Shown: piece after piece, positions 48,501 to 49,296 of the stretch
How positions within the stretch are numbered: position 1 is the stretch's first letter
How the letters are laid out: each line of letters starts with the position of its first letter
Assembly (NCBI RefSeq): GCF_020535545.1
Contig: NZ_CP084753.1
Span: 806,001 to 870,000, forward strand
Reading direction: 5' to 3'
Length of the DNA: 64,000 nt
From: Roseateles sp. XES5
GTDB lineage: Bacteria; Pseudomonadota; Alphaproteobacteria; Rhizobiales; Rhizobiaceae
Made by a program: the position numbers and the translations under genes
The notes under the pieces: model-generated
The model's input: the letters and a program-made list of their open reading frames with translations, nothing else
Told to the model about the DNA's origin: nothing
The model's database searches: none

Positions 48501-49296
48501 AAGTTTCCACCTGAAAATCTATATTAATTCGCCTCTCAAGCTCAATAGAACGGTCGAGATGCTCACGGAATTTGTCCGACTCCAATTGAGGCTCGATCTG
48601 TTGTCTATCAACCCACAATTGATCACGGTATATCGCCTTATAAGTCTCTTCAGCGCGCGCGAAAGCTTGATAGCGTGTTAACGCATCATTGACGGTATAA
48701 TTCGAGCGCACGGTCTCGCTGTTTAGCTTCTCCCCTATCAATTCAGGTAGTTCGAGAGATCCGAATCCGCGCCCAGGATGAATGTCGTCGCCAAAGAAAC
48801 CGCGAAAATAACCAGCCCCGTTATCCTTACCATTACTGATATATTCCGGAGATCCATAATTCCACAGAACGTCTGTAATCGTATACTTATTAATTGAATT
48901 CAATCCGCCTGTCGCAGTATCGAGATACTGAAGCTTCCCACCAAAACTATCCTGAAGGCGGCTGGCGAGGTCGACATAGCTGTTATTTGTGTCGAGCCTT
49001 GATATTTGCTCGCCATACGGGGTGTGCCCAATAGTTCCAGCATTCAGACCCGAACGCTGCATCTCATCGATATATGCTAGAGCGGGAGGTCGCGCTCCAC
49101 TACCTGAGTATACAACATAGACCGAGCCATCTGAAAGGCGAGGCCTGTATTGGTTTATCAGGCTGGAAGCGTCCTCCTCCAAACCTTCGGCCCGCAAAAA
49201 CGCAGTGAGCTGAGATATCTGCTGAGCATTGAGCGGCTGGCCATCAATCCGAAGGGTGCTTGCGGTGCTTTGTACCGCTTGATCGAAGAGAGTCAT
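15580..49296 (-). CDS. Giant RTX / cadherin-like repeat protein, 11,238 residues, probable type I-secreted adhesin or toxin
   Basis: One uninterrupted frame of 33,717 bp, product over 1 MDa. Domain order by residue: helical head with hydrophobic hairpin (1-485); first RTX-like turns (490-635); EF-hand-type module (869-989); unrecognised region (990-1548); long RTX array (1549-6809) with an L-type lectin (3182-3382) and two galactose-binding-like domains (4982-5150, 6010-6157); cadherin-like repeats (6809-7542); second RTX array (7542-8039); more cadherin-like repeats (8039-9579); twelve dystroglycan-type repeats (9579-10745); RTX (10843-10952); second EF-hand-type module (10974-11096); a tail of about 140 residues, where a type I secretion signal would lie. 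GAGGAG sits seven bases before the ATG, and the start overlaps the preceding gene (ATGA). HlyB, HlyD and a HlyC-type acyltransferase lie directly upstream on the same strand. Function (surface adhesion, carbohydrate binding, possibly membrane damage) is inferred. Confidence 0.93.
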   Translation of the reverse strand: MTLFDQAVQSTASTLRIDGQPLNAQQISQLTAFLRAEGLEEDASSLINQYRPRLSDGSVYVVYSGSGARPPALAYIDEMQRSGLNAGTIGHTPYGEQISRLDTNNSYVDLASRLQDSFGGKLQYLDTATGGLNSINKYTITDVLWNYGSPEYISNGKDNGAGYFRGFFGDDIHPGRGFGSLELPELIGEKLNSETVRSNYTVNDALTRYQAFARAEETYKAIYRDQLWVDRQQIEPQLESDKFREHLDRSIELERRINIDFQVETSRYTQSELERAYLDGYRSSAERMAEYSSYSEQRAKLIVEAYRDVGDSAPEFIRNGMRKAAEYFEHPDGALNKPRVAMTMAASALAMADIWVEWDRRKNVPGAFELYLRHAANEAMQSLPLYAAIAAASMSPIGPAVIFSLTAVATYAAIRKVVGYLVNEYGLDQNGVVYQVLKTIDDSLTQFEKKIGSYLEWAKKELGGLVETSIETVTGRSIEWTGGESASIPGSGNDILIGDDVSALYGDSSDNWLIHRSAGEVYGEAGDDVLIGWVPEIIKIGEALERSVRDGERRAEKQREEWQASGDPRGNQPVPRDPNAKRATQEYTLKLDAGAGDDWVIVLGGEKATSAGGTGRDWIFNRSNGGIIYGDTIDGIDPETGGKVADTKENSDNIWYAANTVMKDAQHSDVLKFYGVTLTGGNAEGGIAGLFLGGGVGAVTGLANFYSSLDENGKYDPTRSVYFDHLFPWMTYMFRPNANGGVDMYITNQFDQLFTAVIGAEPSEAYKAQQALDAQGILKGWMKIENFDLVGSFIGFQQAGLKGQGTFGMVFKAPNPLAAMMTLLEPLLGAIGIAMAAKWGGNTLIDQAITLAAAAERFTDGLKWSNPADPLVIDLDGDGIETTEIATSNVYFDVDGDLFAERTGWLKGDDGFLVRDLNGNSRIDNVSEMFGGVGRSGFAQLSELDSNGDGKITRADVLWSELRVWQDYNRNGITDAGELKTLDQLGIVSLDLGARALDVRTPQGARLTGVGDVTFESGIVRNMYDAILASNDTDTRYAGEAGHGAWQSATALDIKGFGRITNLSVATANDIGFSNLVSSTAAAMTSPNLRTLVAQVGNVLGAWGETLEQTRELTPVLVGVDGAGKPVLLDRGVYVEDAQGGYWTLASGQPVKDAQGNAIARATLQDVLAQAAASGANWHLEQTWSPSDRAQELTAREAAPYLMRVVNGRAVILDYGIKQADGTWKLASNATTTYATKADILALPHAAGTEWRTEELGFNPYANLPVDRIGVRFTDGIAVDYTVKVTDQDGTFYVWARNLDRAIQLEWKTGDSREFNLRNYAIDFDTLDEVNSTDESTYRVEMLTPAQFHFAVSLSGVDFRPEILTAHVNNATGHISYAVGPTGSANLSPDPERYVSGIAMMIDLLQPVMEQYIGTSRRMAVRLAAQGGLKDFFAGVTYDVASDMYKPTTNRELAPMFAAIFRGAPASNANDAVLDYLTDWHAILSQVYPDYHPSGEGNLVGSTLKIDQAFIMQMLVSAFETVSIDLDIRGVAHALGVNEERIVTHGVSDTIVDGTDGTDYFYMTAGDQTLRGGKGADYYFVGRNSGNDLIDDKDLGASDELRFTDVLSTDVTAIRDGEDLILQIKGRPNSIRLTDQFLGELNELLSNGKRVDSGVSAIIFADGVAWDRFRMSMEVVDKERAAGLFNDSLMGSGSGDVLWGGRGNDYMSGGAGGDIYVFQRGDGQDVIDDLGTFSFGPVKAGIDILSFKGGITAEHLRLIRDGESANLKIVILDDQGNPTTDTIEIVGQFGGVRLGLGMFSELMGSGDGLDYVAPNLIERFIFDDGSSLDFGQIVEQVLKNAKTTADDAIFGMLNANTLDGGAGNDFLSGKEGDDTYIFGRGYGRDVIIDNAIPGLFEPPQHDKLKFIDQIRWTDLDFLRDGASDTLRMRIKGTNDEVVLQDFLDTVPIFGFLNIIEDIQFGDGTTWTGLKLAQHYIDIAKTVGNDTIYGYEELSDHLDGGAGDDRLIGFGGNDVYRVAIGEGNDTILDSSGNDQVVFEGIASTDVDFSRTALDLVITVRATGQRFVLENQYVRDSQQTYAVESLVFTDRTVSFLDVNPEDIDLVGTSGDDIITGSNFAETLDGREGNDTLTGGDGGDTYKFDAGYGQDVIIDRRVRAGWTDRHGVRVPVDDVVLFGGGITRDNVVFTKDGNDLLISITGRTDTLRIRNQFRDAEDGVELFKFYDGSTIKISDVEELLQIAGGNRGDNILTGLPNQENVLDGRQGDDTLYGGNKADTYAFSAGYSFDRIIEKADAAGVIDRVVFGASVRLEDIVISRNGNDLLIDLGNGVDVLTVVNGLSTTRVEQFEFADGRTLSIESIIDRMLMGTAGDDHLIGFDNRNDTLSGGAGSDALEGGLGNDTYKFGLGDGSDSVYDAGGVDKVVFGTGVTRDLVQFRNIDGDLLITLGDGTDRLVILSGYSVRPVESFVFADGTTLSIEDVRGIIRDGMSNTGQDRVDLRELPASSTLQPGTGNDRLILAQDSRVVVKAQEGIDSVEMPSGVTRATVVLEGYASNEAYVRLASVGSSDLVITFPSGSQLIVKGALGNGNLPNIEFSNGVVWDAAALVQAAVANQASAGNDIVTGSSRADTLVGGTGDDALSGGAGDDTYSFTRGDGRDVIDDTAGNDTLKITGYRPDELRVSQIDPARQELVLSFADSTDQIVLRYTSTWSGVDTIHFSDGTTFTLDQLRDMAASVGTWQDDRIVGSARNEVFQGGAGDDTIIGGGGDDIYRFARGDGHDRIESNGSADGKGTLVFAAGIALEDVVATRDRDGNIVLSINGSDDRVTLVDPAGDIDPVVAKVLFSDGRSLTYRALAASIAPSDRDDHVTVPADLANPAIGSQIFGGLGNDRIEGGRGADVITGGKGDDLLEGGSGADIYYFSRGDGQDTVSDIETADASKTDKVRFGAGIAPGDLRFLSVGPADIVIGIAGTDDRLTLKDMFRSGNSTTDYGVEQFEFADGTIWQLADIYANAAASTGAGNDTIDFGTQVDITATLDGGAGNDVLAGGIGDTTYVFGRGYGRDVIREGANWTGSFDTLRITSGIAPAEVVVIRNGNDFMLRLIGSDEQLTIVGQGNASAPPVDIVRFNDGTQWTAADLATRALTPEAAERLLHPSNTAIDPFQDPLFAGGGNGSGGGTPSVSTIGLAQHQTQNAAVTGLAVVGAATSLGDGTYQLTPDSANKSGAIWGTIDLSKNVVWTTKMFFGSRETGADGLSFAVQNSGANALSGSIANMGALVTGSFGIQFDTYGQTTDFSQFVLNGNVGDADFGQRRDYTQLEDAAWHDVVIAWDAATKTFTYSVDGVRKGSKSYDVVGSLFGGDATVWYGFGAATGGATNDHRVQIVSVASTGPSGVDSATVGTVEHIGSGLHTRELAGSAARNTYDVFVPLSRWGDGVDVITNFQGGDAGDILNIAVGQGLSGQLIARADGADTLVYFVPAGASDWADARLLLRLSNVAPASLTDVNFGGSAFSIIANQTKTGGATITGNFGNDILTGDSGANVMSGSGGNDTLDAGGGNDTLSGGRGNDWLRGGSGNDTYLFSRGDGQDTISDWDSGTDIIEFGTGIAPEDLVVRQVASGDHVNLVLSIAGTEDRITIERAVTADYNRIEQVRFSNGTTLTYAQLFDLSVVPTSGNDAIYGDERANVLTGGQGSDRLEGGVGNDTLTGGTGNDFLRGGYGNDTYPFSRGDGQDTISDWDSGTDTIEFGAGIAPEDVVVTQISSGGYLHLVLSIAGTEDRITIERGISHDYNRIEQIRFANGTTLTYAQLMDRATAPTGGADTFYGDERVNVLSGGAGNDIIDAGAGNDTLNGGTGNDFLRGGAGNDTYLFNLGDGQDTVSDWDSGTDAIVFGAGITFDDLVVSQYSSGGYTHLQISIAGTEDRITIDRGVSSDYNRIEEFRFADGSVKTHADILARIGANIYPGIIAIGQASTGGLVGTDADETLSASGFAAGTTLSGGGGYDTLTGSNYADILIGGAGNDTLAGRAGADVYRFSAGFGHDVIQESTSDGTNNIIEFDASFSVDDLIIEATRYVYGNGTFDFGQARIRFAGRDDRISIADLDTITQIRFADGTILNRQQMADRTIGLSDNDTSVSASDVASDDLLVGTDADDTIDGYGANDTLSGGAGNDRLYGDDGDDILIGGAGDDGLTGGSGANVYRFSAGFGHDTIHLNGNEQDWIEFDASLTPADIVLERAFSPWSDTPNYSEKLLVRVQGTEDVIEIDYTLAAFPWGALAGIRFADGTTWTLADIKAAVGLEAGIFQKGTPTDDVLTGTAEADTLTGGAANDTLTGGAGMDALIAGTGDDILDGGADADYLDGGAGSDTYRFSAGFGNDVINDARISGETNSIVFDASVSVSDIAIYYSHDGEHLVLRSTVGTDAIIIAGAYGDDTLGIDEVRFADGTIWTHDDLIANAIELPGSVLTGDETDQTLTGTAFDDQIDGSDGNETLIGAAGNDVIYGGDGDDIIEGGAGYDELSGGDGNDTYRFSAGFGSDTLQLWQGGDPDQDVISFDATIAAADVRLSALAPSSSEPMLMSAEPSRGFRLSIVGSTDTIDVQSFEDGDEIRFADGTVWTYADITGMIAEWQGVQLTGDQGDIVLGTAGSDRLSANRGVDSLLMGYGGSDRLTGSTGNDVLVGGAGNDTLQGDEGEDTYRFSAGFGQDTISEVGDELINHIEFDATISASDIVIERNGTSEWYDLFLRVAGTNDRITLSGGLMFTDFDIRFADGTVWDRDDILARIIDPQFPYIEGDQTGASMIGGATNDTFYGSSRGDTLDGRAGNDVLRGEWGDDILIGGTGSDDLFGGYGNDTYRFSAGFGEDRIYDNADPDETNIIEFDATIDPANVKVLTNTSNLTGAFYLAVSGSEDRVWINRSGTDTIIREVRFADGTVWSAADLAARLTYVPKPTITTAVSGAQMVGTAGSDVLIGTSGPDEIDGEAPVRWQATGPNLLVNGSFEDRAADAVAERGGYTATTMPGWMRLDSTQPATTRGFEHKSSGYNDVAATDGSYWLDLDGAATGGGGSNLHIAQDVAGLSAGEKLLIEFDHANATSDWSGSFEVLWNGAVVASFNNTGTAMLPAAILVTAKAGSNRLGFRATGTQDEIGASIDNVRLSRAQSVASTSIGSDTLSGLDGDDVIRGGAGDDFISGGRDNDMLYGGGGSDTINGDEGNDILVGSKGSDKLSGGLGNDIYRFAAGDGNDTITDASGVDRIEFGAGINPADVIVRVLGDSATLVVTFRNNDDRITITNGTATDGSAIESFSFANGTIWTFADIAARWKVPTAGADIIVGTTESETLRGGEGNDRLFASGGTDTLLGEGGDDTLTGSSGADILDGGSGSDTLLGGGGDDTYRWGRGSGNDTISDTGGADRIEIAAGVMPDDIRVIASGANSLVLRIRDTGEELTLTDVLYSSTYAIESIAFADGTIWNVTELRNQSLKGTDGADTTIGTAGSDRIEGRGDNDRLEGRGGDDVLSGGDGNDVLDGGDGIDRLVGGRGDDRLTGGIGADTYVFAAGDGVDTIADQGDEAADTLRIEGYGLNAIRFGSIGRDLVIRFAGSADRIIVRNALADGDADRIEAFEIVADGTTLSLADIRSRLVDEVALTGQWLAGGVGDDVLTGGSGDDYLTGGAGTDTLDGGAGNDHFANVSADAAVDVLTGGTGRDTYYFLPVRDDGGLVVADVITDFEAGAAGDVIRLSASNPNPFEGGGIWLAQSGADTLVVRRAATGPDQVLVRLLGVEATTLTSANFDGVPIAIDNSISINDDEAGHMLNGSALDDRIYGNGGADAISGFAGNDRLAGGADNDVIDGGLGNDRIAGQEGNDRIIGGAGSDIMSGGTGDDIIVGYGDGSLATDVDVFVGGKGDDKLYAGTGADTYRFARGDGHDTIIDLGGTDRIEFAAGITAADISVVQIGRDVELRIANDGGRIRLVGGLNGMSAIETIAFADGSTWGWSEVLTRSTESTTPGDDTVALPVTFGQDLIVNGDFSQFSPADVLGYTGTGVRLRAVSGWTEASGQTFEYQADGEGYWLDMEESYAHMDIRQVLNGLTAGQQLALQFDYKHPDGAPTNGLSVFWNGANLAAMTVDHGDWQTATILVTAVNGANTLRFLSTGASSTAGVGLDNVHLYVVGQQPGGVLVGKAGNDTLQGGSGNDSLTGGTGNDVLLGAAGDDTYLFARGDGQDVIRDTDGMNTLGFAAGILPSEVRVVSGTANLVLEIIGTGDRIDLGTPVRPGMGVSRVTFADGTIWNEAALIALARAPTSGDDIIRGDELDNVLAGGAGDDLLIGNGGADTLDGGAGADRLEGGAGDDIYLFGADGGHDRISDASGNDTLLLAAGIAPSDIDVAQSRDGADYTLIVKSTGARITIENALTTGKVETIRFADGTTWTTGDLIARAPTFGDDTLTGDAEANLMVGGLGNDHLSGRAGDDTYRFARGDGSDVIDDKSSSAGDRLEIIGYQAADVSFHRLAADSDDVAIRFAGTTDQIVIINALGGNAAGIETIALADGTIFTVNDMRLAILASLSTDGNDVVIGTDAADTLSGGKGSDLIRGGSGDDTYLYRRGDGDDRIEGVGAGADVVRLNDYNVADIVSAVRAGPDSNDLVVTFSGAGDRLVLVNALSSSNSWYSTLSLRFADGTIWSRDTMRARALSDVDGTGNDNVYGFDGDDTFAARAGDDLLSGADGADLYRFGKGAGHDTIVDAGSSGADRVQFLDFASTEARVEQLYRGSEAIIIRFTGYANASLTVFDALSNDAKGIESYVFSDGVTWTKDTLRTLLGNRAPTALDDGFYSVTTGVEIVLKAADLLRNDFDADGDTLTIVDVNAGDTGTATIDGQGNIRYTAANGYYGPASISYTISDGNNGFATATIDLRVRPIATAYADYGFTVAEDSPLVIRVERLLANDLDGDRMIVGQVYGAVNGAVSLSSDGNISFTPNANFNGMAEFTYVANTPEGGRAEAKVVIQVTAVNDAPVARNDSAPAVAEGASFTLDPRTLLANDTDVDGDWLSIQSVQSNADVVATIGDDGLIHIAPRAYFWGNAYFDYTVVDPSGVTSTARVSFTVTPVNDPPEARDDRFDLTDAGDPIREDNPIVIGADRLLANDIEHDGDPMTVIAVRNSHGGNARLLENGTVLFTPTADFNGDAWFEYQVDDGQGGSSWARATLVYQPVNDLPVARDDKYTSQALPILRGFEDTAIEIPILELLKNDFDPEGFTVRFESAGNAIHGDIQITDHGTIIFTPDADYWGEATFSYLISDNEGAVDGGTVTLWFENVGDAPPVANRDTIYVNEDIPFVIPIAQLLANDTDIDRDPIQFLGWRYATQLDVLRFGGETSTKVNGTVEFDAEGNLVFTPNRDATRSTGIVYRISDGADGETEGYVDFIIVPSNDDPTVGEDVGFVTPLNAPLVLRVSALLANDYDIEQADHDGDGIIDDDLDNPNRARPTFVGVDGVYDADALALGQRNAVGQVEVVNWAGETFIVVRFADGFTGNVAVEYRIADTEGATDTGFAMAHVAPGYGGTLTGSSRADYLAGTPGADLIKALAGNDYILAGDGNDRIEGGAGNDFVDAGSGDDWIDAGDGADHIDGGIGYDTISFEASDFGVRADLESRVGQGGYAQGDTYLGIEALIGSQYADQLGGDAADNLLEGRAGNDLLEGRGGSDTLRGGDGDDVLAGGAGADNLDGGAGSDTADYSFGSVGVSISLVAGTAHGGDAEGDVLTGIENLTGTDANDILEGDGEANILSGGRGNDTLMGGVGDDTLIGGRGADQLQGGDGIDVADYTMSAEAVTVDMLDGSAGGGDALGDTFSGIEIVQGSYHNDTIRGDHGDNRIRGGRGADIIDGRGGFDIADYSRADEGVSVNLGTGLGTAGEAAGDQLVSIEMVVGSLWADQLTGSGGNDRFQGLRGNDLIAGGAGSDTYLFGFDDGQDVVTENGAAGDTDRLVLSSAIAPKDVSVIRDGDDLLLEFERQDGILVDTVRVTDHFLGRETGLEEVVFANGTVWDRDRLDDLQRLGRFNAADDIVRLGFEDEPVIIDAATLMANDIEVGAGALTLVGVGQAMNGTVRIREDGKIEFLGSPNFNGDGYFHYTVRDQFGRESSARVEVNLAPVNDAPTAVDDPLVYAVEDQVLRIRIENLLANDFDVDGDAEFEELQIVSISPLTNGAGGRIDPYKDDEHQYSATNATANIDGDYIEFRLRPDYFGPAGFIYTLRDRNGAISTARVEISIAPVNDAPRNRDTVHWIRLGMDTTVTIADLMANTFDIEGDGFTFVGLHGGLDNNPGNNGSVVFDEATGRVTFTPWDLGVASIEYDVIDARGAAATLTYHFKVRPLNDPPKANNDYGLRTLEDQILIIDPATLLANDTDENGDTLIIQSIARFAEGGKVRLREDGKIEFRPTSDYNGAAGFSYTISDGRGGISTAYVSITVMPRNEGPILRNDLVTGLEDGSFFVIPAEAFGNDIEPDGDVLFFKRSNILGIVDHRFLSADYTVDAAMADGSPLPSWLHFDPATMRFTGTPPAGMDPVSVDVWISDPANGRVFNTRLSLEADDIAEGFNAKPIVLDGYQIRSPFAVEYEFDATDLDAVTTVTAALADGTGLPAWLTFDAETLSFIGTPPAGTVDPIEIRLTFTRPAAVGGETLTFTDVMTLDPTSLPEGVAYDSHIALFDTKAGTVSASLIGGRPLPDWLAFDAATRTVSLSGFTPDADAQLARLQVVFTPAARTLPNGTYASTDRGFTLEFVVNPHADLAAQIAAINDALEGDAYFTDQGLFALDLKGAGSISVSRESGAPLPDWLTFDPETFSFAGSPPPAWIGAIPLRLDIAAGGGHPAMSIITEAVVDDTFKVINISATTLLSPEEVRLLVPADFNGTVVLRYDATDEKGGVSQKPAFIFYDIKPMRERPDAALDDIAGREGETSRFAVTDLLRNDFDRDRDRLRILSLGQPTNGTITIELSHVEITPPAGLGQASGAVWTATLADGSALPSWLSIDSATGMLSGDVPLSVLATLDIRVSRMVDGVTVSGVLTQRFDGNAGAYVVYTPTGSYSGDDAFSYIVTDDREGPSTGTAVVHVAPLYDPPTTVDDRVTAIEDTPLVIDPQTLLANDFDVDGNPVRFVGVANATHGTVAYDGTNILFTPDHNFEGEASFEYIVTDDTHGSSTGKVKVTVVSTNHAPIAATDIFATVEDVPFEFTTAQLLANDSDADGDAITFQSISRTAAGGRILELPDGRWQFVPNENVNGPVSFAYTVSDGRKTTTGTVTFNIAAVNDAPIANPDGAGTANDPLGVFRTKQDQSLVIDFAALIANDRDVEGDTFEIVEIFDADQGTVVRDGSTAIFTPQAGYIGDAGFHYRVTDSHGATSVGYVTLLVAPNAPLPIPVSDAGFEMLEDSYLDIDPAALMANDYTPEGTTLTFVGIEGAVLLENGKYRVTPAADFNGELVLRYFIKNEQDFAVSTTVKINVLPVADAPVARADSLQMHEDTALTLFTSQLLANDSDADLQAIVMSRIVETSGVTVTDIGWGQLQITPDADFNGPAWFDYEIEDSTGLTSTTRVTINIAAVNDAPVISSIPVLKGTEDQRFNATFPATFVTDVDGDALLVEVRGKGGVALPTWLQYDALTRTLSGDPPANFNGTIELEIAATDGTAQTIRELIVSIAPVADAPVLVAPVGDQEIDEDQAFEITLPTGIFSDPDGDALTLSVTLGDGSPLPGWMSVLDGKLVGTPPVNFNGVLELALTASDGVLSTSSGLRFVVRAVNDAPVLVLAAEDRTARGGEALAFDLDAGMFGDIDGNALTITSRLADGAALPSWLVFDGARFTGTPPRDYAGALDIEVIASDGSLTVSDTFRLTVEPGNAAPVVAIPLSDITAPEDTVISITVPAGTFTDADGDSLTLSARLADGAVLPSWLAFDGGAFTGMPPANFHGAFDIVVTASDGVLTANSSFRLTVSPQNDAPTVAVALQDVSSPEDTAISFAIPAGSFADIDGDALTLTARLADGSGLPGWLIFDGSTFNGVPPTDLSGAIDIVVTASDGVATASSSFRLTVSPRNDAPVVAAGLPDVSVLEDEPISFSIPAGTFVDIDGDALILTARLADGSAVPSWLAFDGTTFAGTPPANVNGVFDIVVTASDGTLAASSGFRLTVAPVNDAPTGVVALQDLSSPEDAPVSFAIPAGAFVDVDGDTVILTANLADGSALPGWLAFDGAAFTGMPPANFNGVLDIVVTASDGAATATSGFRLTVTPVNDAPIVVAGLSDVSVSEDTPVSFTIPAGSFADIDGDGLALTARLADGSALPGWLSFNGSAFTGTPPTNFNGALDIVVTASDGAVTASSSFRLTISPVDDAPVVAAGLPDVSSPEDAPISFGIPAGSFADADGDALSFTARLLGGNALPGWLIFDGQLFTGTPPAEYSGNLDIEVLASDGSTVVSDVFRLTITSVNDAPVVATPLADVVTPQGAAVSIAIPVGTFTDVDSAILTLGATLANGNPLPSWLTLSNGRLTGTPPSTYNGILDIKITASDGALIASDVFRLTVKATNVAPIVARALPDVSSPEDTAVSFTLPAGSFTDADGNPLTYTAKLSSGAVLPSWLTFDGTTFAGTPPANYSGNLDIRVTASDGKLTANDIFRLSITPVNDAPALMIPLPDVTVQEDKAISVYLPTGAFKDVESTTLTYTARLADGSALPSWLTLSGTRFTGTPPLNFNGVLDIKVTASDGSLTASDEFRLTIAPVNDKPVAANNGPISVIRNEVTAISIADLLANDVDVDGDTLSITSLSNPAKGTVTLGTDGIIRYTPDFGYEGSDSFTYTVSDGALTATATVSLTVSRAFEGWVQGTTAANTMTGVNGVSNSLYGNAGNDTIHGGNQADRLAGGTGTDTLYGYDGDDEFWGMAGNDTIYGGAGTDTAYFNGLRASYSIVTNGGTVTVTDNQSTVNGNDGIDTLSSVEKLVFRNGETVTLAAPIVLDLDGTGVKTVDAGQSAVLFDIDGDGIADRTSWIGKTEAFLFRDRNHDGLMTGIGELSFIDDADKARSDLDGLRTLDSNGDGVISSEDERFDELRLWQDRNSDGLAQDDEVLSLVAAGIRSLDLNATAVDGDWAFGSTVVVNQGTYTRDDGTRMSYADVALTAVSEPQGTAAPNVPPASQAALDALAHLKPASTDALQNWASLLGTEPTGLAADYHDAKGGDDSARILALMRQDMSTFGAKSGEGDMDWRKADQLRPTDFFAG
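16010..16770 (-). other. C-terminal RTX and second EF-hand-type module of the giant protein
   Basis: Residues about 10843-11096. An RTX stretch (NSLYGNAGNDTIHGG, GYDGDDEFWGMAGNDTIYGG) is followed by VLDLDGTGVKTVDAG, DIDGDGIADRTSWIGKTEAF, FRDRNHDGLMTG, LDSNGDGVISSEDERF and QDRNSDGLAQDDEVLSL, closely paralleling the module at residues 869-989. Confidence 0.75.
17060..20560 (-). repeat. Twelve dystroglycan-type cadherin (CADG/He_PIG) repeats, 291-bp period
   Basis: Residues about 9579-10745. Each 97-residue unit runs NDAPVV..LPDVSSPEDTxISF, GSFxDxDGDxLTxTARLADG, LPxWLxFDGxxFTGTPPxNF and DIxVTASDG. The unit boundary falls at 17348, 17639, 17930, 18221, 18512, 18803, 19094, 19385 and 19676, exactly 291 bp each time; outer units are more diverged. 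Near-identical DNA in the middle units indicates recent expansion. Confidence 0.9.
20560..25180 (-). repeat. Cadherin-like tandem repeat block 2 of the giant protein
   Basis: Residues about 8039-9579. About ten units with LLANDxDxDGD cores, interrupted near 23,900-22,700 by putative-Ig-type segments (for example LPSWLHFDPATMRFTGTPPA) that resemble the dystroglycan-type repeats following it. The mixing of two repeat families suggests growth by shuffling. Confidence 0.8.
25180..26670 (-). repeat. Second RTX array of the giant protein
   Basis: Residues about 7542-8039. Typical nonapeptides (GGAGNDFVDAGSGDDWIDAG) separated by strands such as YDTISFEASDFGVRADL and TADYSFGSVGVSISLVAGTA, the serralysin/mannuronan-epimerase style of RTX block. 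It sits between two cadherin-like blocks. Confidence 0.85.
26650..28870 (-). repeat. Cadherin-like tandem repeat block 1 of the giant protein
   Basis: Residues about 6809-7542, seven units of roughly 100 residues. Each opens with a variant of NDxPVAxDDxxxxxED and contains LLANDxDxDGDxL followed by YxPxxxFxGxxxFxYxVxDG (the tandem-95 / cadherin-like family). Acidic motifs at unit junctions should bind calcium and stiffen the rod. Confidence 0.85.
30825..31265 (-). other. Galactose-binding-like domain 2 of the giant protein
   Basis: Residues about 6010-6157: DLIVNGDFSQF, VSGWTEASGQTFEYQADGEG, YWLDMEESYAHMDIRQVLNG, LTAGQQLALQFDYKHPDGAP and GVGLDNVHLYVVG. Same layout as the first copy but diverged, so not a recent duplication. 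Confidence 0.65.
33845..34350 (-). other. Galactose-binding-like domain 1 of the giant protein
   Basis: Residues about 4982-5150: NLLVNGSFED at the start, PGWMRLDST, DGSYWLDLDG, IAQDVAGLSAGEKLLIEFDH and ASIDNVRLS at the end. This is the pattern of DUF642-like jelly-roll modules, which bind polysaccharides in plants and bacteria. A second copy lies at 30825-31265. Confidence 0.65.
37460..38760 (-). repeat. Three tandem RTX units with an exact 432-bp period
   Basis: The coding marker for SDWDSGTD recurs at 38521, 38089 and 37657 on the + strand numbering, an exact 432-bp (144-codon) step, and the units remain similar at the DNA level. The middle unit reads NDTYPFSRGDG where the others have NDTYLF. 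Similar DNA at an exact codon register indicates recent duplication. Confidence 0.8.
39150..39752 (-). other. L-type (legume-like) lectin domain in the giant protein
   Basis: Residues about 3182-3382. The pattern DGLSFAVQNSG, GSFGIQFDTYGQ, QFVLNGNVGDADFGQRRDYT, WHDVVIAWDAATKTFTYSVD and WYGFGAATGG matches bacterial legume-lectin folds: an aspartate-glycine near the sugar site, an IQFDTY strand that normally carries calcium ligands, and a closing GFxAATGG. It would give sugar recognition in the middle of the fibre. Confidence 0.75.
46330..46690 (-). other. EF-hand-type calcium module near the N-terminus of the giant protein
   Basis: Residues about 869-989. Contains DPLVIDLDGDGIETTEI, DVDGDLFAERTGWLKGDDGF, RDLNGNSRID, LDSNGDGKITRADV and QDYNRNGITDAGELKTLDQLGI: several D-x-D/N-x-D-G loops typical of calcium-binding EF-hand or dockerin-like modules often found in large RTX proteins. 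Confidence 0.75.
47840..49296 (-). other. AT-rich helical head of the giant protein
   Basis: Residues 1-485. Mostly charged helices, then a hydrophobic stretch at about 378-425 (LPLYAAIAAASMSPIGPAVI, then FSLTAVATYAA), then a lysine-rich helix (FEKKIGSYLEWAKKELGG) just before the first RTX turns. By eye this part is near 45-50% GC, against more than 60% for the repeats. The order hydrophobic segment, lysine-rich region, RTX recalls pore-forming RTX toxins, whose acylated lysines lie between pore domain and repeats. I see no similarity that I can name in residues 1-370. Confidence 0.6.

Noticed and set aside
15580..49296. Possibility that the giant frame is several genes run together
   Set aside because: There is no internal stop or frameshift, repeat registers continue smoothly across the whole length, and internal starts with ribosome sites at domain borders were not seen. 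Assembly error in the repeats remains possible.
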